Of a stretch of 64,000 nucleotides of DNA, positions 1 through 11,000 are shown piece by piece. The notes beneath the pieces were generated by a model. It worked only from the letters and a program-made list of their open reading frames with translations, made no database searches and was not told where the DNA came from. Each line of letters begins with the position of its first letter. Within the stretch, counting starts at the first letter, position 1. The translations under genes and the position numbers were made by a program. Origin of the DNA: Pararge aegeria (taxonomy: Eukaryota; Arthropoda; Insecta; Lepidoptera; Nymphalidae); assembly GCF_905163445.1 (NCBI RefSeq), contig NC_053194.1:14302921-14366920 (forward strand), read 5' to 3'.

Positions 1-33
1 ATTTACGCGGGCGAAGCCGCAGGGCATATCTAG
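1..33 (+). mobile_element. Helitron 3' terminus
   Basis: The window opens inside the 3' end of a Helitron. A GC-rich hairpin-forming stretch (GCGGGCGAAGCCGCAGGGC) is followed by the terminal CTAG at 30-33 and then a T, the base expected after Helitron insertion between A and T. The rest of the element lies outside the window. Confidence 0.6.
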
Positions 34-1647
34 TATTGTATAAAGGCAGGTATCAGTATAATACTTACTACATTAAATAAAATTTAGTCTGACAGTATTC
101 ATCCATAAACAGCTTTAACAACAGCTTTTACAAAAGTTTTCATTTTAAGCTATGTAATTATCTAATTCCAGTGACAACAATCATTATGTTCTAATCTATT
201 TTAACAGCTACAGTAATTTAGTGTTCCAGCATGACATCGCCTATAAACAGATAAGGGGTATAGGTTTGATAAAAATGGCGTACTCTCTACCACGTTAGAT
301 CACTTAATGAGATTGCACTGAATGGCTAACTTGTACTGGATGATTTTAAAGTCAACAGATAGCTGCTTGTACATTGTACAACTGGCTACTATCATTGCAG
401 TAACTGGTTTATCTTTAAATGTCAAAGGTTAAAATGGTTTCCAACATTTTATATTACTTCAGAATTACTGTTAAGAGCAGAAAATAACCATTCAATTAAC
501 CAAACAATGCTGAAGCAAGGTAAATAAGGATAATATAGAGTTATTTAAGACATTATGTAGATGACCTGATGAGTGACAACTAGTGACTGGAATCATCATT
601 ATAAACCCATAACTGGGCCACTGCAGACCATGGGGATCATCTTAGAACAAAAAATAAACAGGTAAGGCTCAATGCAGAGTTCTAGATACAGAGTCCCCAA
701 GAGGTAGGCCTTAGCCATAACAACTAGGCTATCACCACTATCTTTATGATTGGAATAGATAATGCATTTTTTTTTGTTGATTGGAATAGGTACTGCAACG
801 GATTAGGCTTGTGCGACTCAAGTATCTTGCAGACCTTTTCCTTTGTTTGTGTAGGATAAAAGCTATGTTTATGTAAAATGTTACAAAGATCAGGTAAGCT
901 GCAAATCCAAGCATAGGTATAATTTTTTTTTTAAATATCAGCCAGCTATGTATGGTCTTTCTTATCAAGTCCCAATTATGCCATCAGTAGAAAGGTAAGT
1001 AATGTATACATAGCTATTACTTCCAGTTAGGAACTGGGAAGTGAATGATATTTTTACGCAAGCCATGTAATTACACTTAATATTTTCAGTCGAGAGTAGG
1101 ACATAGGTTATATTTATGCAATATATCTAATTAGCAAGCTATTAGTCACTAGTTTTATAGACTTATATTGTCAGAGAGACGGTCTTATAAACTGTTTTAT
1201 CTTTTATAAATACGTATTTTCTGGCTGGTTTGTAACATTAGTGTGTACGAATATTAGCCATGAGGAAGTCAAAGAAATAAACAAATTAATTTTTAAAAAT
1301 TAAGTAGGTAGGTATGAAAGAATGTATAAAAAGAATGTCTTCCAACTTATTTAAGATGACTATGTATTTGTTTAATACGTGACGCAATAATTATACTTAA
1401 ACGAATTATCTATTTCTTGAAGTTGCTGCGTTTAATGTAATATATGTATCTCATTTTTGTATTTGGAACGCCTAACGGTATTCCATTTTAATTGAAAAAC
1501 ACCAGTGCATAAGATATGAAGCAATAGCTAGTTTTTCTAATCATGGAAACTGGTTCCGAGATACTATTCTATACTCGATCATTAGAAAATTCCCAAAAGA
1601 TAGAACGCAGTAAAATTACACACGCCAGATTGTGTCAGCGAACTTAC
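34..1647. other. Unexplained AT-rich DNA, probably intron of the gene at 1648-1717
   Basis: I see no coding stretch, RNA gene or recognisable repeat here. If the exon at 1648-1717 is real, this is the 5' part of its first intron on the minus strand. No downstream exon could be recognised. Confidence 0.4.
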
Positions 1648-1717
1648 CTTGGTTTTCAGCTGGTTTGCTCAAGCACACGGAGAGTGATAACAAACATAAA
1701 AATATAACTTTCTTCAT
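1648..1717 (-). CDS. First coding exon of a secreted-protein gene (signal peptide), partial
   Basis: On the minus strand an ATG at 1717 opens 23 codons plus one base and runs straight into a consensus splice donor, CAAG|GTAAGT, with the exon ending at 1648 in phase 1. The peptide begins MKKVIFLCLLSLSVCLS and continues KPAENQ: two lysines, a hydrophobic core of about 13 residues, then small residues before a polar segment. This is a textbook signal peptide with likely cleavage near residue 17. The exon is too short for a normal ORF search. The remaining exons must lie to the left, within or beyond the window edge; none was identified, so the product is unknown. It would be secreted or membrane-anchored. 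The combination of start codon, signal peptide and perfect donor in one frame makes chance unlikely but not impossible. Confidence 0.6.
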
Positions 1718-1774
1718 GTTTGAACGTTAAAATATCAGTATATTTCGATAGGAAAAAATACTATTTACGAATAC

Positions 1775-1780
1775 AAATGA
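1775..1780 (-). promoter_or_regulatory. Possible initiator (TCATTT) for the signal-peptide gene
   Basis: On the minus strand TCATTT fits the arthropod initiator TCAKTY and would give a 5' leader of about 60 bases before the ATG at 1717. No TATA box sits 30 bases upstream. Short motif, weak evidence. Confidence 0.2.
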
Positions 1781-2176
1781 CGCCTGCGTGGGAAATTATT
1801 GCAAAGAAGAAAGAAATTAGTCGCTAGTGTTGCGCAGTACCTATATGAAACCGGTTTTATTATAAAATCGATTTGATTAGTTTGGATCATTAACTCGATA
1901 GATAAGGAGTGACTTGAAAAGTATTTTTTAAGAATAACCGTAATTGTATAAATATGTAATACTCCGTTCAACTTAACTTGACTGACGCGTGGATGATTGG
2001 TACTACTGTTTTCTCCACTTCCGTTAGTTACCATTTGATCTTTTGCTTGTAAGTTATGCCAAAGCCCGGACCAGTAAATAAAATCCGATCTGTTTTCGAT
2101 GGTTTGCTATTACTTTTTTGCGTTTTTTGTTGCATTGTGGTAATGAAAGAAAGGGCTACTTTTTTATTTCTTTACT

Positions 2177-2340
2177 AGACCACTGCAGGGCACAGGTTTT
2201 CTTGCAGAATTAGAAGGGTTTAGGCCATAGTACACATGCTGACTAATTGCGGATTGATAGATTGAGAACATTATCAATTATGGAGACCTGTCAGGCGTGC
2301 AGGTTTCTTCACGACGCTTTATTTTTCATTTACATCGTTG
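2177..2340 (-). mobile_element. tRNA-derived SINE (family 2), 3' part
   Basis: Reading the plus strand gives the characteristic order of this SINE in reverse: ACTGCAGGGCACAGG, then AGAAGGGTTTAGGCCATAG, then GTGCGGATTG-like and CAGGCGTGCAGG blocks. Family 2 has its best full copy at 57859-58124. The tRNA-like head is missing here. Confidence 0.6.
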
Positions 2341-2344
2341 GCTG

Positions 2345-3750
2345 TTTTACCCTTTTTCAAAGCTGCAGATAAATAATATCGGTAGAGGAACTTAATATAA
2401 GTCCATACACAAATTTTGTCCTAAATTTCAAGACGTGCAAATCAAATTATAATATTAGTCTTTGCTCCCGTCCATATTAGTGTATTATCTTTGTTCCTGT
2501 CTAACCGAAAGGACAACCTATAGTTTTTTTTTGTGTTCTTCACCGTAGATACAATGCAAAGACAGCCATAGGGCTATAGCTTGTTCATCTGTGGCTGCAA
2601 AGGTGGCAGGTTTTATACCGCACCAGAGACTATAAAGTCGAAACCACTGAACTATAAACACTAATCTCTATTATTATTACTGGACTTTTATAAACATAAA
2701 ACAATGTATTATTATTCATTGTGCCTAAACTGACTTCTATTACAATACTAGATTATATATACAATAATAGAGGTCAGTTTTGTTCCTAACACTGGCCACG
2801 CTTTTATCAACAACTGTGTGCAATACGAGCGAAAAGTTTAAAAACCGAAAGAATTAAATTATATAGACGCGCTCTTCCATACTTAAAATACATCGATTTA
2901 AATCTAAAGGGGGCCTATATCGATAGAGCGTATGTGGATTTATAACGATGCGAACTGTACAATATTAGTTCCAAAGTACTCCGTATTTCAAATAACCCTA
3001 TTGCCCCTATCCCTATTGTGTATAATATTTTGTCCAGTGGTATTAAATAAATAATAGAAGTCTTACCTATATGTATGTGGTGAAAGCGTGCTGTTTGTCA
3101 GCTCGAAACAAGCGATTAAAAACTGCCCATAATAGAAAGTATGGGACATAAAGAAAATGTCATACCAGCTATTGTGTTTATTTATTTTATAGAACTTTTT
3201 TATTGTTAAATCCTACTTATTAAAAAGTAATGAAAAGATTGCTTACATTATAAAACCAGTTAGGAAAATGGAGTGTCGCGGTCGTTACTTTATAATAGTA
3301 GTTATGTCGAAAAGGTACTCAAGACGTCTCTCTGGAACAGTAGCTTTTGTCTGAAATAATAATTATATTAAAGCAAACAGCGAGACAATTCTAAGTGATA
3401 CCGGCTTTCGTGCACTCAGCACTGTGGGGTCGATCGCGGTGATGGTTAAACAATCACAGCCCATTGAACAACAAGCCTAGGAGTAGCATGATCTTATTAT
3501 TATTACTGTTTTTTAAATAAAGGAATGCTTATTTCTATAAGATACATTTTCAGATTAAAGATCTTACCAAAGAAACAAGGTGTGAGTAGGTACGATGAAT
3601 TTATACATTTATATATGTCATCCGAATGTAACAAATAAAAATATAATAGGTAGGTGATAATAATGACACAATAAAACTAAAACAAATTTATATTATATTT
3701 TATGTAAAAACTTTTATACATAAAAACATTATAAAAAACATACTTCAATG
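2345..3750. other. No recognisable feature
   Basis: AT-rich sequence with many stops in all frames. I recognise no gene or repeat. A donor-like ATAG|GTAAGA on the minus strand near 3065 stands alone. Confidence 0.4.
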
Positions 3751-3753
3751 TAT

Positions 3754-3947
3754 TCAGACAATTAACATACGAATTCTTGTAACCAATCGATTCAAACTAA
3801 ATCGTTTTCTGACAGTGGCGTGACATTTAGTCAGTTTAAAGTTGGATTTAAGAGTTTTATAAGGTTTTTTATCACTGGCAAAGTACATTGTGTGCCCAGA
3901 TGGCACAGACAAAAGCCATAAACAAGAATTGAATTGAATTGAATTGA
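3754..3947 (+). repeat. Retroelement-like tail ending in a GAATT repeat
   Basis: The block ends in four tandem TTGAA-type units (3926-3947) after TGTGCCCAGATGGCACAGAC. Short A/T-rich pentamer tails of this kind terminate many lepidopteran LINE copies. Family not identified. Confidence 0.3.
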
Positions 3948-4714
3948 AGTGCATTGTGCTGTATTGGCATTACGAAAAGCTATAAATCAAATCAAGAAGG
4001 TTTTTCATGGGGATTTGTATGAAGGCACATGTGGATCGCTGTGCAAATATATCTATAGTGCTCAGCAGTACAAGACGAATAGGCTGAGGTTGATGGTAAT
4101 GATAGTTTTAATAAGCAATTCGGCAAAAGCTGTATATTTAGTTGACCCATTGGTCGCGTACTTTGTCAAAGGGGACGATTTTACCTACTTTCTTTTTGGG
4201 GAAGGAATCGCGTTGCCTTGTGATCAAAACCTGTGAAATAAGGAATTATGGAGAGCTTTGTTATCAAGCGTTGAATTGTTGTCAACCGCGCCATTCCGCT
4301 GTATCTTATTCAAATCGAAATATTTCATTACTCGCTTTTGCCCGCGTTCTTCGTTGCTTTTATTACGGTTTTTATAAATCCCGCAGGACTGTTTGTTTTC
4401 CCGGGATAAAAAATAGGATATGCTACCCTCCGTACTTTCAACTCTTTCCACAAATGTAGTTGCGTCTGTAAAAAAAAAAAGAGTGTGTGTACTTATGTAC
4501 ACGCGTTAGAAGTTTTACTTCTTTGGCGTATGGAAAAAAAATAAGTAAAATGCAGTAGTGACTAACGATAAATATTAAAATTAATCAAATAGATTTTATT
4601 TAAATAAAAAAGGTTTTATTAACTAATTATTTTTCTGCCCAGGTGAAAGCATGCCCTTACCGCTGCGCCAAAAAGGTATTTATTTTTATAGATCCCTAGA
4701 CCTTGTGGGCTTCG

Positions 4715-4945
4715 GCTTTCCTTTTGGGAGGACTCAATTCATTCCCCGGCATCCACCTCTGACTTTTGGGAGTTATGTGCATTTTAAATTTAAGCAATTG
4801 AATATCACTTGCTTGTACGAAAATAACTTGCTCCGGAAAATATCCGGAGAAAACTTGCATGCCTGAGAGTTGTCCGTAGTGGTCGCATGGGCGTGGGAAG
4901 TCTACCAATTCGCAATTGGTCACCGTAGTGGACTATAACCATCGA
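4715..4945 (+). mobile_element. tRNA-derived SINE (family 2), diverged copy
   Basis: Order on the plus strand matches the full copy at 57859: a degraded tRNA-like head, GTTATGTGCATTTTAAATTTAAGCAATTGAATATCACTTGC-like central segment, CATGCCTGAGAGTT, then a 3' region ending GTAGTGGACTATAACCATCG. A MITE follows directly at 4957. Confidence 0.6.
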
Positions 4946-4956
4946 TCACTAACCTA

Positions 4957-5104
4957 CAGCGGCGTGCGCTTCATATATGCGCAAAAGCACTGCCTACCCT
5001 AAACCTTTTATATTACTCGTATAGGAGGCTTCCTTTTTCCATTTTATGCCATCTTTCTGCTTTATGCCTACCCTGGTCAAAAGCCCTGTTACGCCACGCC
5101 ACTG
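4957..5104. mobile_element. hAT-type MITE, CAGTGGCG family
   Basis: A 148-bp element begins CAGCGGCG (one mismatch to CAGTGGCG) and ends CGCCACTG. It is flanked by CTAACCTA (4949-4956) and GTAACCTA (5105-5112), a 7-of-8 match that fits the 8-bp target duplication of hAT transposons. The interior matches the copy at 60884-61018 (TATATAACTCGTAT-like core, CTTTATGCMTACCCYGGTC near the right end). No coding capacity. Confidence 0.75.
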
Positions 5105-5257
5105 GTAACCTAATAACTAATATTACGATACAGTTATAAACAAATTACGGTAAGAAAAAAAAGCTTTGTAGGAGCATTAATGTATAATGAATTACCTAAC
5201 TATTTACATTAAAATAGAAGAAAACTTCCATATTTCTACTTTTTATATCTACTTTCG

Positions 5258-5390
5258 CCACAGGTTGTCTGGGATAGATCGCTTTAGCGATAAGACTGCC
5301 TTTGCACGCCTAAACTAGTTTTCTATTATTGAATGTGTTTCTCTTTGTATTTTGTTTTTGTGTGTGCAATAAATAATTTAATAATATTAA
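5258..5390 (+). mobile_element. LINE 3' UTR fragment
   Basis: Contains CAGGTTGTCTGGGATAGATC, GCGATAAGACTGCCTTTG and a TGTGTGCAATAAATAATT end. I recognise this as the 3' UTR of a widespread lepidopteran CR1/Jockey-type LINE. No coding part is attached. Confidence 0.55.
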
Positions 5391-5394
5391 TAAT

Positions 5395-5655
5395 ACTAAC
5401 TGTAATAGTTGCTGGACTCGGCTAGGATAGTCCGCCGATTCCTAAGCCTGTCGCCCTGACCCAGCCGTCGGGTCTCCCCTGCCGGGGTGTAATCCTACGC
5501 CCGGTGCAAATATCTATTTATGTAATGTATATTTAACTGTATTAATCTCTATGTATTTAAGTAAGTATATTAATGTTGTTTTGGCTCATTTTATGTATTT
5601 ATTTTGTACACGGGCGTGAGAGTAAATCTCGAATAATAATAATAATAACATTTTA
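5395..5655 (+). mobile_element. LINE-like 3' tail with (AAT)n
   Basis: A GC-richer start (AGCCGTCGGGTCTCCCCTGC) grades into AT-rich DNA and ends GCGTGAGAGTAAATCTCG followed by five AAT units. The layout is that of a 5'-truncated retroposon with a microsatellite tail. Family uncertain. Confidence 0.35.
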
Positions 5656-5784
5656 AAGAAAAATCTTGATTCTTTTGTAGAGTCCAGTCATGGCTATGTA
5701 TGAAGAATTAATAAATTTACCCTCAAGTTATTTGTGATTGTTTTGTACTTGCCGTTTTTGGTAGTTTTAATGTTAATCATATCA

Positions 5785-6055
5785 ACCGATTATCGGCCCT
5801 GTACAGGGCACGGATCTCCTTCCAGAATGAGAAGGGGTTAAGGTTTGGTGAACTACACATACCTTTTGAGAATATTATGAAGTAATCTCAGGTTTCCTAA
5901 CGATGTTTTCCTTCACCGTTAAGAAGCAAGTGATATTTAAATTGCTTAAAACGCACATAACTTAGAAAAGTAAGAGGTGCTTGCTGGGATTCGAACTCGG
6001 CCCTTCGAAAGTGAAGTCGAAGTCCTACCCCCGCTGTCACCGGTTCATGCAAGTA
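5785..6055 (-). mobile_element. tRNA-derived SINE (family 2), near full length
   Basis: Minus-strand copy containing the B-box region (GGGATTCGAACTCGG as read on plus), the conserved GTGATATTTAAATTGCTTAAAACGCACATAA-type block, CCTTCACCGTTAAG, and the 3' end ACAGGGCACGGATCTCCTTCC. The A-box end is diverged (CGCTGTCACCGG). Confidence 0.7.
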
Positions 6056-6524
6056 ATGAGTTGTATTCAGAATAAATATTTGATCGAAACCAAACGGGCT
6101 ATATAAAAGCATAATTTTAAACATAAAGAAGAAAAGTTAAAAGAAAATTTTCTTGAAAAATAAATTAAGGATCAACGACCTTCGAAATATGATTCATTAT
6201 TCGTTTTATTAGAATAAAATTGGTTAATAAAATCCTCATAAAGCAAATTATGAATAATGCAGACGGCTGAATAAACGTGGTCTTGACGTCAGAACAAAGT
6301 GTGACATTAATATTAATGTCTACGTGTTTTTAATAAAACATTAACTGCACAACGAACACAGCGGAAATCTGTAGCTACTCGTAAGTATATATTTCGGAAA
6401 TCACATTGGGATAAAATCATTATGACATAAAAAAATAATTTCGTGTCAGTATGTAAATAAAATCCCACCAAAAACATTCTGTAAAAAACTAGCCAAGTCT
6501 CGATGGAGCTGCTTGTTTATCTCT

Positions 6525-6536
6525 AAAAAGTAATGA
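6525..6536. repeat. Left target-site duplication of the I-clade element
   Basis: AAAAAGTAATGA here recurs as the last As of the poly(A) plus GTAATGA at 11931-11937. Seven bases are unambiguous and up to twelve if the As count. Confidence 0.75.
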
Positions 6537-6627
6537 CGATTCGTGCGCAAGCACATCATTAGAGCGGACGCTTTGTCAATAATTGTTAAAAGTTTTTTGC
6601 CTACCCACAAAAAAAAAAAATGTAAAC

Positions 6628-8097
6628 ATGAGCGAAATAAGCAAAAGTATCGAGTGTGAGTCTAATATTTTGATTGTAAATGAATTTGACGAAAGTGTAG
6701 TGTGTGAGAATATACAGCGGGAGAAGAGATTGCGTGATAGCAGTGGCGCAAGTATTGATGAAGATGGATTTACGACCGTAAAGCGGAACCGTCCGAAACG
6801 TATAGCTGTTCGTAAGTCTAGTAGTAGTGATAACATGGATGAAGACGAAATTTATAAAGAAAATCAAGAAAATGAAAAGATAGAGGTTATTATTACGTCA
6901 AAGGAAATTTTACCTAAACAAATGGCGTTAGCTAAACTATTACGTGCAGAAAATATAGGAAATATCTTGAGTGTCAAATATAAAAGTCCTTATAAGATTT
7001 TAGTTGAGTTTAGTGATACAAGAAATGCAGAAAAATTGCTTACTAATAAAAAGTTTGCAGATTCAGATTATAGATGTCAGTTAACACAAGAAATTCAATT
7101 GTCATTCGGTGTAGTGAGAAATATCGATATGGAAGTTTAAGAAAGTGAAATGATAGGAATTTTTGAAAGCGAGTACGAAATATTGTCTATTAAAAGATTA
7201 AGGAGATTTAATGAAAAGCGTGAATGGATTGAGAGTGAATCAGTTAGAGTGTGTTTCAAAAGTTCTACCTTACCCTCGTATATACTTATATACGGGTGCA
7301 GATTTAAGGTGGAAACATTCACATTTCCTGTCACGCAGTGTTCTGGGTGCTGGAATTATGGACACTCTAGGAAATTTTGCCCAACTAAAAGAATTATTTG
7401 CCCAAAATGCGGAAAGCAACACCCTAATTGTGAAACAAAATTATATACTTGCATTAATTGTAAAGGAAGTCACATGGCCCTTGACAAGACCTGCCCTGTG
7501 TTTTATAAAGAGAAAGAAATTCGGAAGATTATGTGCGAGGAGAATTGTAAATATCGAAAGGCTTTGTTTGTGTATCACAATAAAAGAAAAGTAAGTGATA
7601 GACTTCAGCGTAAAATGACCGGGGTGACAGTTGAACACCGTGAAAACGAACATATTAAGGGCAATGGCAATCGAACATATAGAGATGTTTTAGTATCTGA
7701 GACTGAGATTCACAATGAGCACATGGAAACATCTTCAAATAGTGAAAAAGAAGAAGAAATCATTGAGACTATACCAACTGGGTCACAAAAAGTAAAAAAA
7801 AGGAAGAAAAAAGGCAATAAAGTAGAAAGTACTGTTGATATGGAGTATATTACCGAAAATATAGGAAGAGGAGAATGGCAAGGTAGTAACAAGGAAAAGA
7901 AGGAAAAACGTAACAAGTTTGACTTTGCAGGACTCTTATTAAAAATCAAAGCAGTGTGCTTTTCGCAAACAGGTATAGAGAATAAAATTATATTAATTTT
8001 GAGAGTTATTTTAGAGGAAATTAAAATGTTAGTAGTTGAACTAATTAAGGACGGTGATATTTTCAAAAACCTATTTAATATATTCTATAATGGATAG
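6628..8097 (+). pseudogene. I-clade retrotransposon ORF1 (gag-like), one in-frame stop
   Basis: ORF1 encodes the nucleic-acid-binding protein that coats the element's RNA. The frame runs 490 codons from the ATG at 6628, but codon 171 (7138-7140) is TAA. The next in-frame ATG is 7150, and both halves are in the same frame, so this is a single nonsense change rather than a frameshift. Residues 238-251 form a CX2CX4HX4C knuckle; a second, atypical CPKCGKQHPNC knuckle and a third CX2CX3HX6C knuckle follow, the triple arrangement usual for this clade. The C-terminus is rich in Lys and Glu (KKVKKRKKKGNK-like around residue 390). An upstream in-frame ATG at 6583 is less likely as the start because 6628 has the better context (AACATGAGC). 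It ends TAG at 8095-8097 overlapping ORF2. Confidence 0.85.
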
Positions 8098-11000
8098 TCA
8101 AAGTAAAAAGCACACGTTAAATATAATTCAATGGAACTGTCAGAGTTTAAAACCAAAGTTAGCTTTATTTAAAGCATTTCTGGACCAAGAAAATATACAT
8201 ATTGCAATTTTAAGTGAAACGTGGCTTAGTGAGGAGATAGATTTTAATGTAAGCGGCTATAATATATTTAGGAAAGACAGAATGGATGGTTATGGAGGTG
8301 TCGCTATTATTGCCCATAAAAGTGTAAAAGCACGAATCTGTAATATTGCTGTTAGTAATTTAGGCATAGAAATAGTTTATATTAAGGTGCTCAACTGTAA
8401 TAATTTAGAGAATATTGTTTCTATTTATTGTCCAACATCTGTTCGTACTACTCAGACTGATTGGGATGGTATTTTCTCAAATTTTGGTAAAAATAGTATA
8501 GTTGCTGGAGATTTCAATGGTCACCACACAAATTGGACTAATAAGTCTGATGTTAGAGGAAACCAGCTACAAGACGCTTGTCTTGAATTTGGTTTAATTT
8601 CAATAAATAATGGTGAATCTACAAGGATCAAATTAAATCAAAATTATTTGCAGGAAACCTCACCAGATGTCACATTTGTCTCGTCGGACATAGGGATTAA
8701 TTTTAAATGGGAAGTTACGAAAGAAAATTTAGGCAGTGATCATTTAATAATTAAATACACAATTAATTACACAGAAAAGTTACAGTTAGTTAATAAGCGT
8801 AATTTTAAAAAAGCTGATTGGAGTTCTTATCACGAAACACTTAAAGATTTGTTCTCTTCTTGTCTAAGTTTTCAGAATGTACAAGAAAGGTATAATTCAT
8901 TTACCAACAAAATAAATGATAGTGCTAATAAACATATACCGATGATTAAAATATGTTCCAGTCCAAGTTCTAAATTTAAACCACAATCATATTGGTGTAC
9001 ATCCATATCCGAGTCTGTAGCTAAGCGTAGGTTAGCCTTAGGTAAATTTCGTCGGAATCCAACACCGGATAACTTAAATAAATTAGAAGAAAAGATTCAA
9101 GAAAGCAAGAATATAATTTCACGCTATAAATCACTTGACTGGCAAAATATGTGTGACAGTATCTGTGAACAAACGTCAGCATCTGTTATGTGGGACAAAA
9201 TGCGTTGGGTAAATGGGTACAAAAGACGTCAATTTTATGCATCTAACTTACAAAAGCAAGATATTTTATGTAAGCTCACACCAGACTATGCATTAACCTC
9301 CATGCCTGATCTAAAATCTAGTAATACTTTTCTAGAATCAGCTTTTGTGTTACAAGAATTACTAGTTTGTTTAAAAAAAAAAGACACCGCACCTGGTGAT
9401 GATGCAATCACATATTCGATGATTTACAATCTACCATTAAATGCTAAAAGAGAGTTACTTAATCTATATAATTCCATTCTGGTCTCGGGTCAAATACCAG
9501 AACAATGGCGAGATATTAAAATTGTTCTTATCCCAAAGCTAGGTATAAATGGCTCTGTAGCTGGAAATTTAAGACCTATTTCGCTTATTTCGTGCGTTTG
9601 CAAAATATTTCATACCATGTTAACTAAGCGCATTGAGTGGTTTGTTGAGAAAAATCAATTGTTACCTCAAAATACTTCCGGTTTTAGAAGAGGTCAGTCT
9701 TGTTTAGATTGTCTAACTCGCGTGACTTCGTATATTCAGGAAGGATTTTCGAGAACCGTATCTACTTTGGCATGCTTTCTAGATGTAGATGGGGCGTATA
9801 ATAATGTCGTTGTTGACGAGGCTATTAAATCTCTTGACCAGATTGGTATTGGTGCTCTAATATGTAGATATTTGTGGTGCTATTTAAGTGAAAGACATTT
9901 AAAGATTGTAGCTGATCGCCAGGGAGATTCAGATATGATAAGATGGACAAATATAGGCTTAGCCCAAGGGGACCCAATTTCACCATTAATATTTAATATT
10001 GTAACGCGGAAAATTACTTTAAGTATCCCGGGTGTCATGATGACGCAGTATGCAGACGACTTTGTTATTTACGTTAATGGAATTAATTTGCAGGACTGTA
10101 TGTTGATGATGCAAAGTGCTATTAATGTAGTAGTTACAAAATTTAGACTAATTGGATTGGAACCATCTCCTAACAAGACTAAAATATGTTTGTTTACTAG
10201 AAAGCGAAAAACCGAACAAATTAATATTAGTATTGATGATCGAGCGGTACAAGTTGTGGATACCATTAAATATTTAGGCGTATGGTTAGACAAATCTTTA
10301 AGGTGGACGAAACACATTTATGAAATAAGAGAAAGAACAACCAAATATCTCAATATTCTTAAAATGTTGGCTGGATCCGGCTGGGGTATTCATCCTAAAC
10401 ATTTGCGCAGACTATATATTTCGTTGATAAGAAGCAGGATTGATTTTGGTTGTTATTTATATGACAATGCTGCTAAAACCCACCTCGTAAAAATAGATAG
10501 AATTCAAAATCAAGCTCTTAGAATTATTGGAGGATTTATTCGTAGCACGCCAATACATGTTATGGAAAGTGAAATAAATATTCTGCCATTGTGTATTAGA
10601 AGAAAATATCTCGCATATAAATATTGTATTAAGGCACAGTCATGGAGTAATAATGCCACCGTTAGTAGTATAAATAGTCTAAGTAATACAGGGGGGTCAA
10701 GATATTGGATCAATAAAAAAAAACCTTTACTTGCTATTACATATAGTGAGACTAGAGTAGAAACTATTAATTCTTCGGAAGTGTTGGAAATGTTTACTTT
10801 AAGTTCGTGGATAAGTCACATTAAATATGATGATATCATTATGACTAACTTAAAGTGTATGAATAAATCAAAAAAAATGTACGAGGTAAATAATTTAAAA
10901 AATGAAATTATATTGGAAATTCTCAACAACTATTATGATTTTTGCAAGATTTATACCGATGGATCAAAGTGTAAATCTGGTGTGGGTGCCGCTATATACG

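Noticed and set aside
985..1002. Plus-strand donor-like AGAAAG|GTAAGT
   Set aside because: No open exon with coding character precedes it; isolated donor-like sites are expected by chance in sequence of this length.
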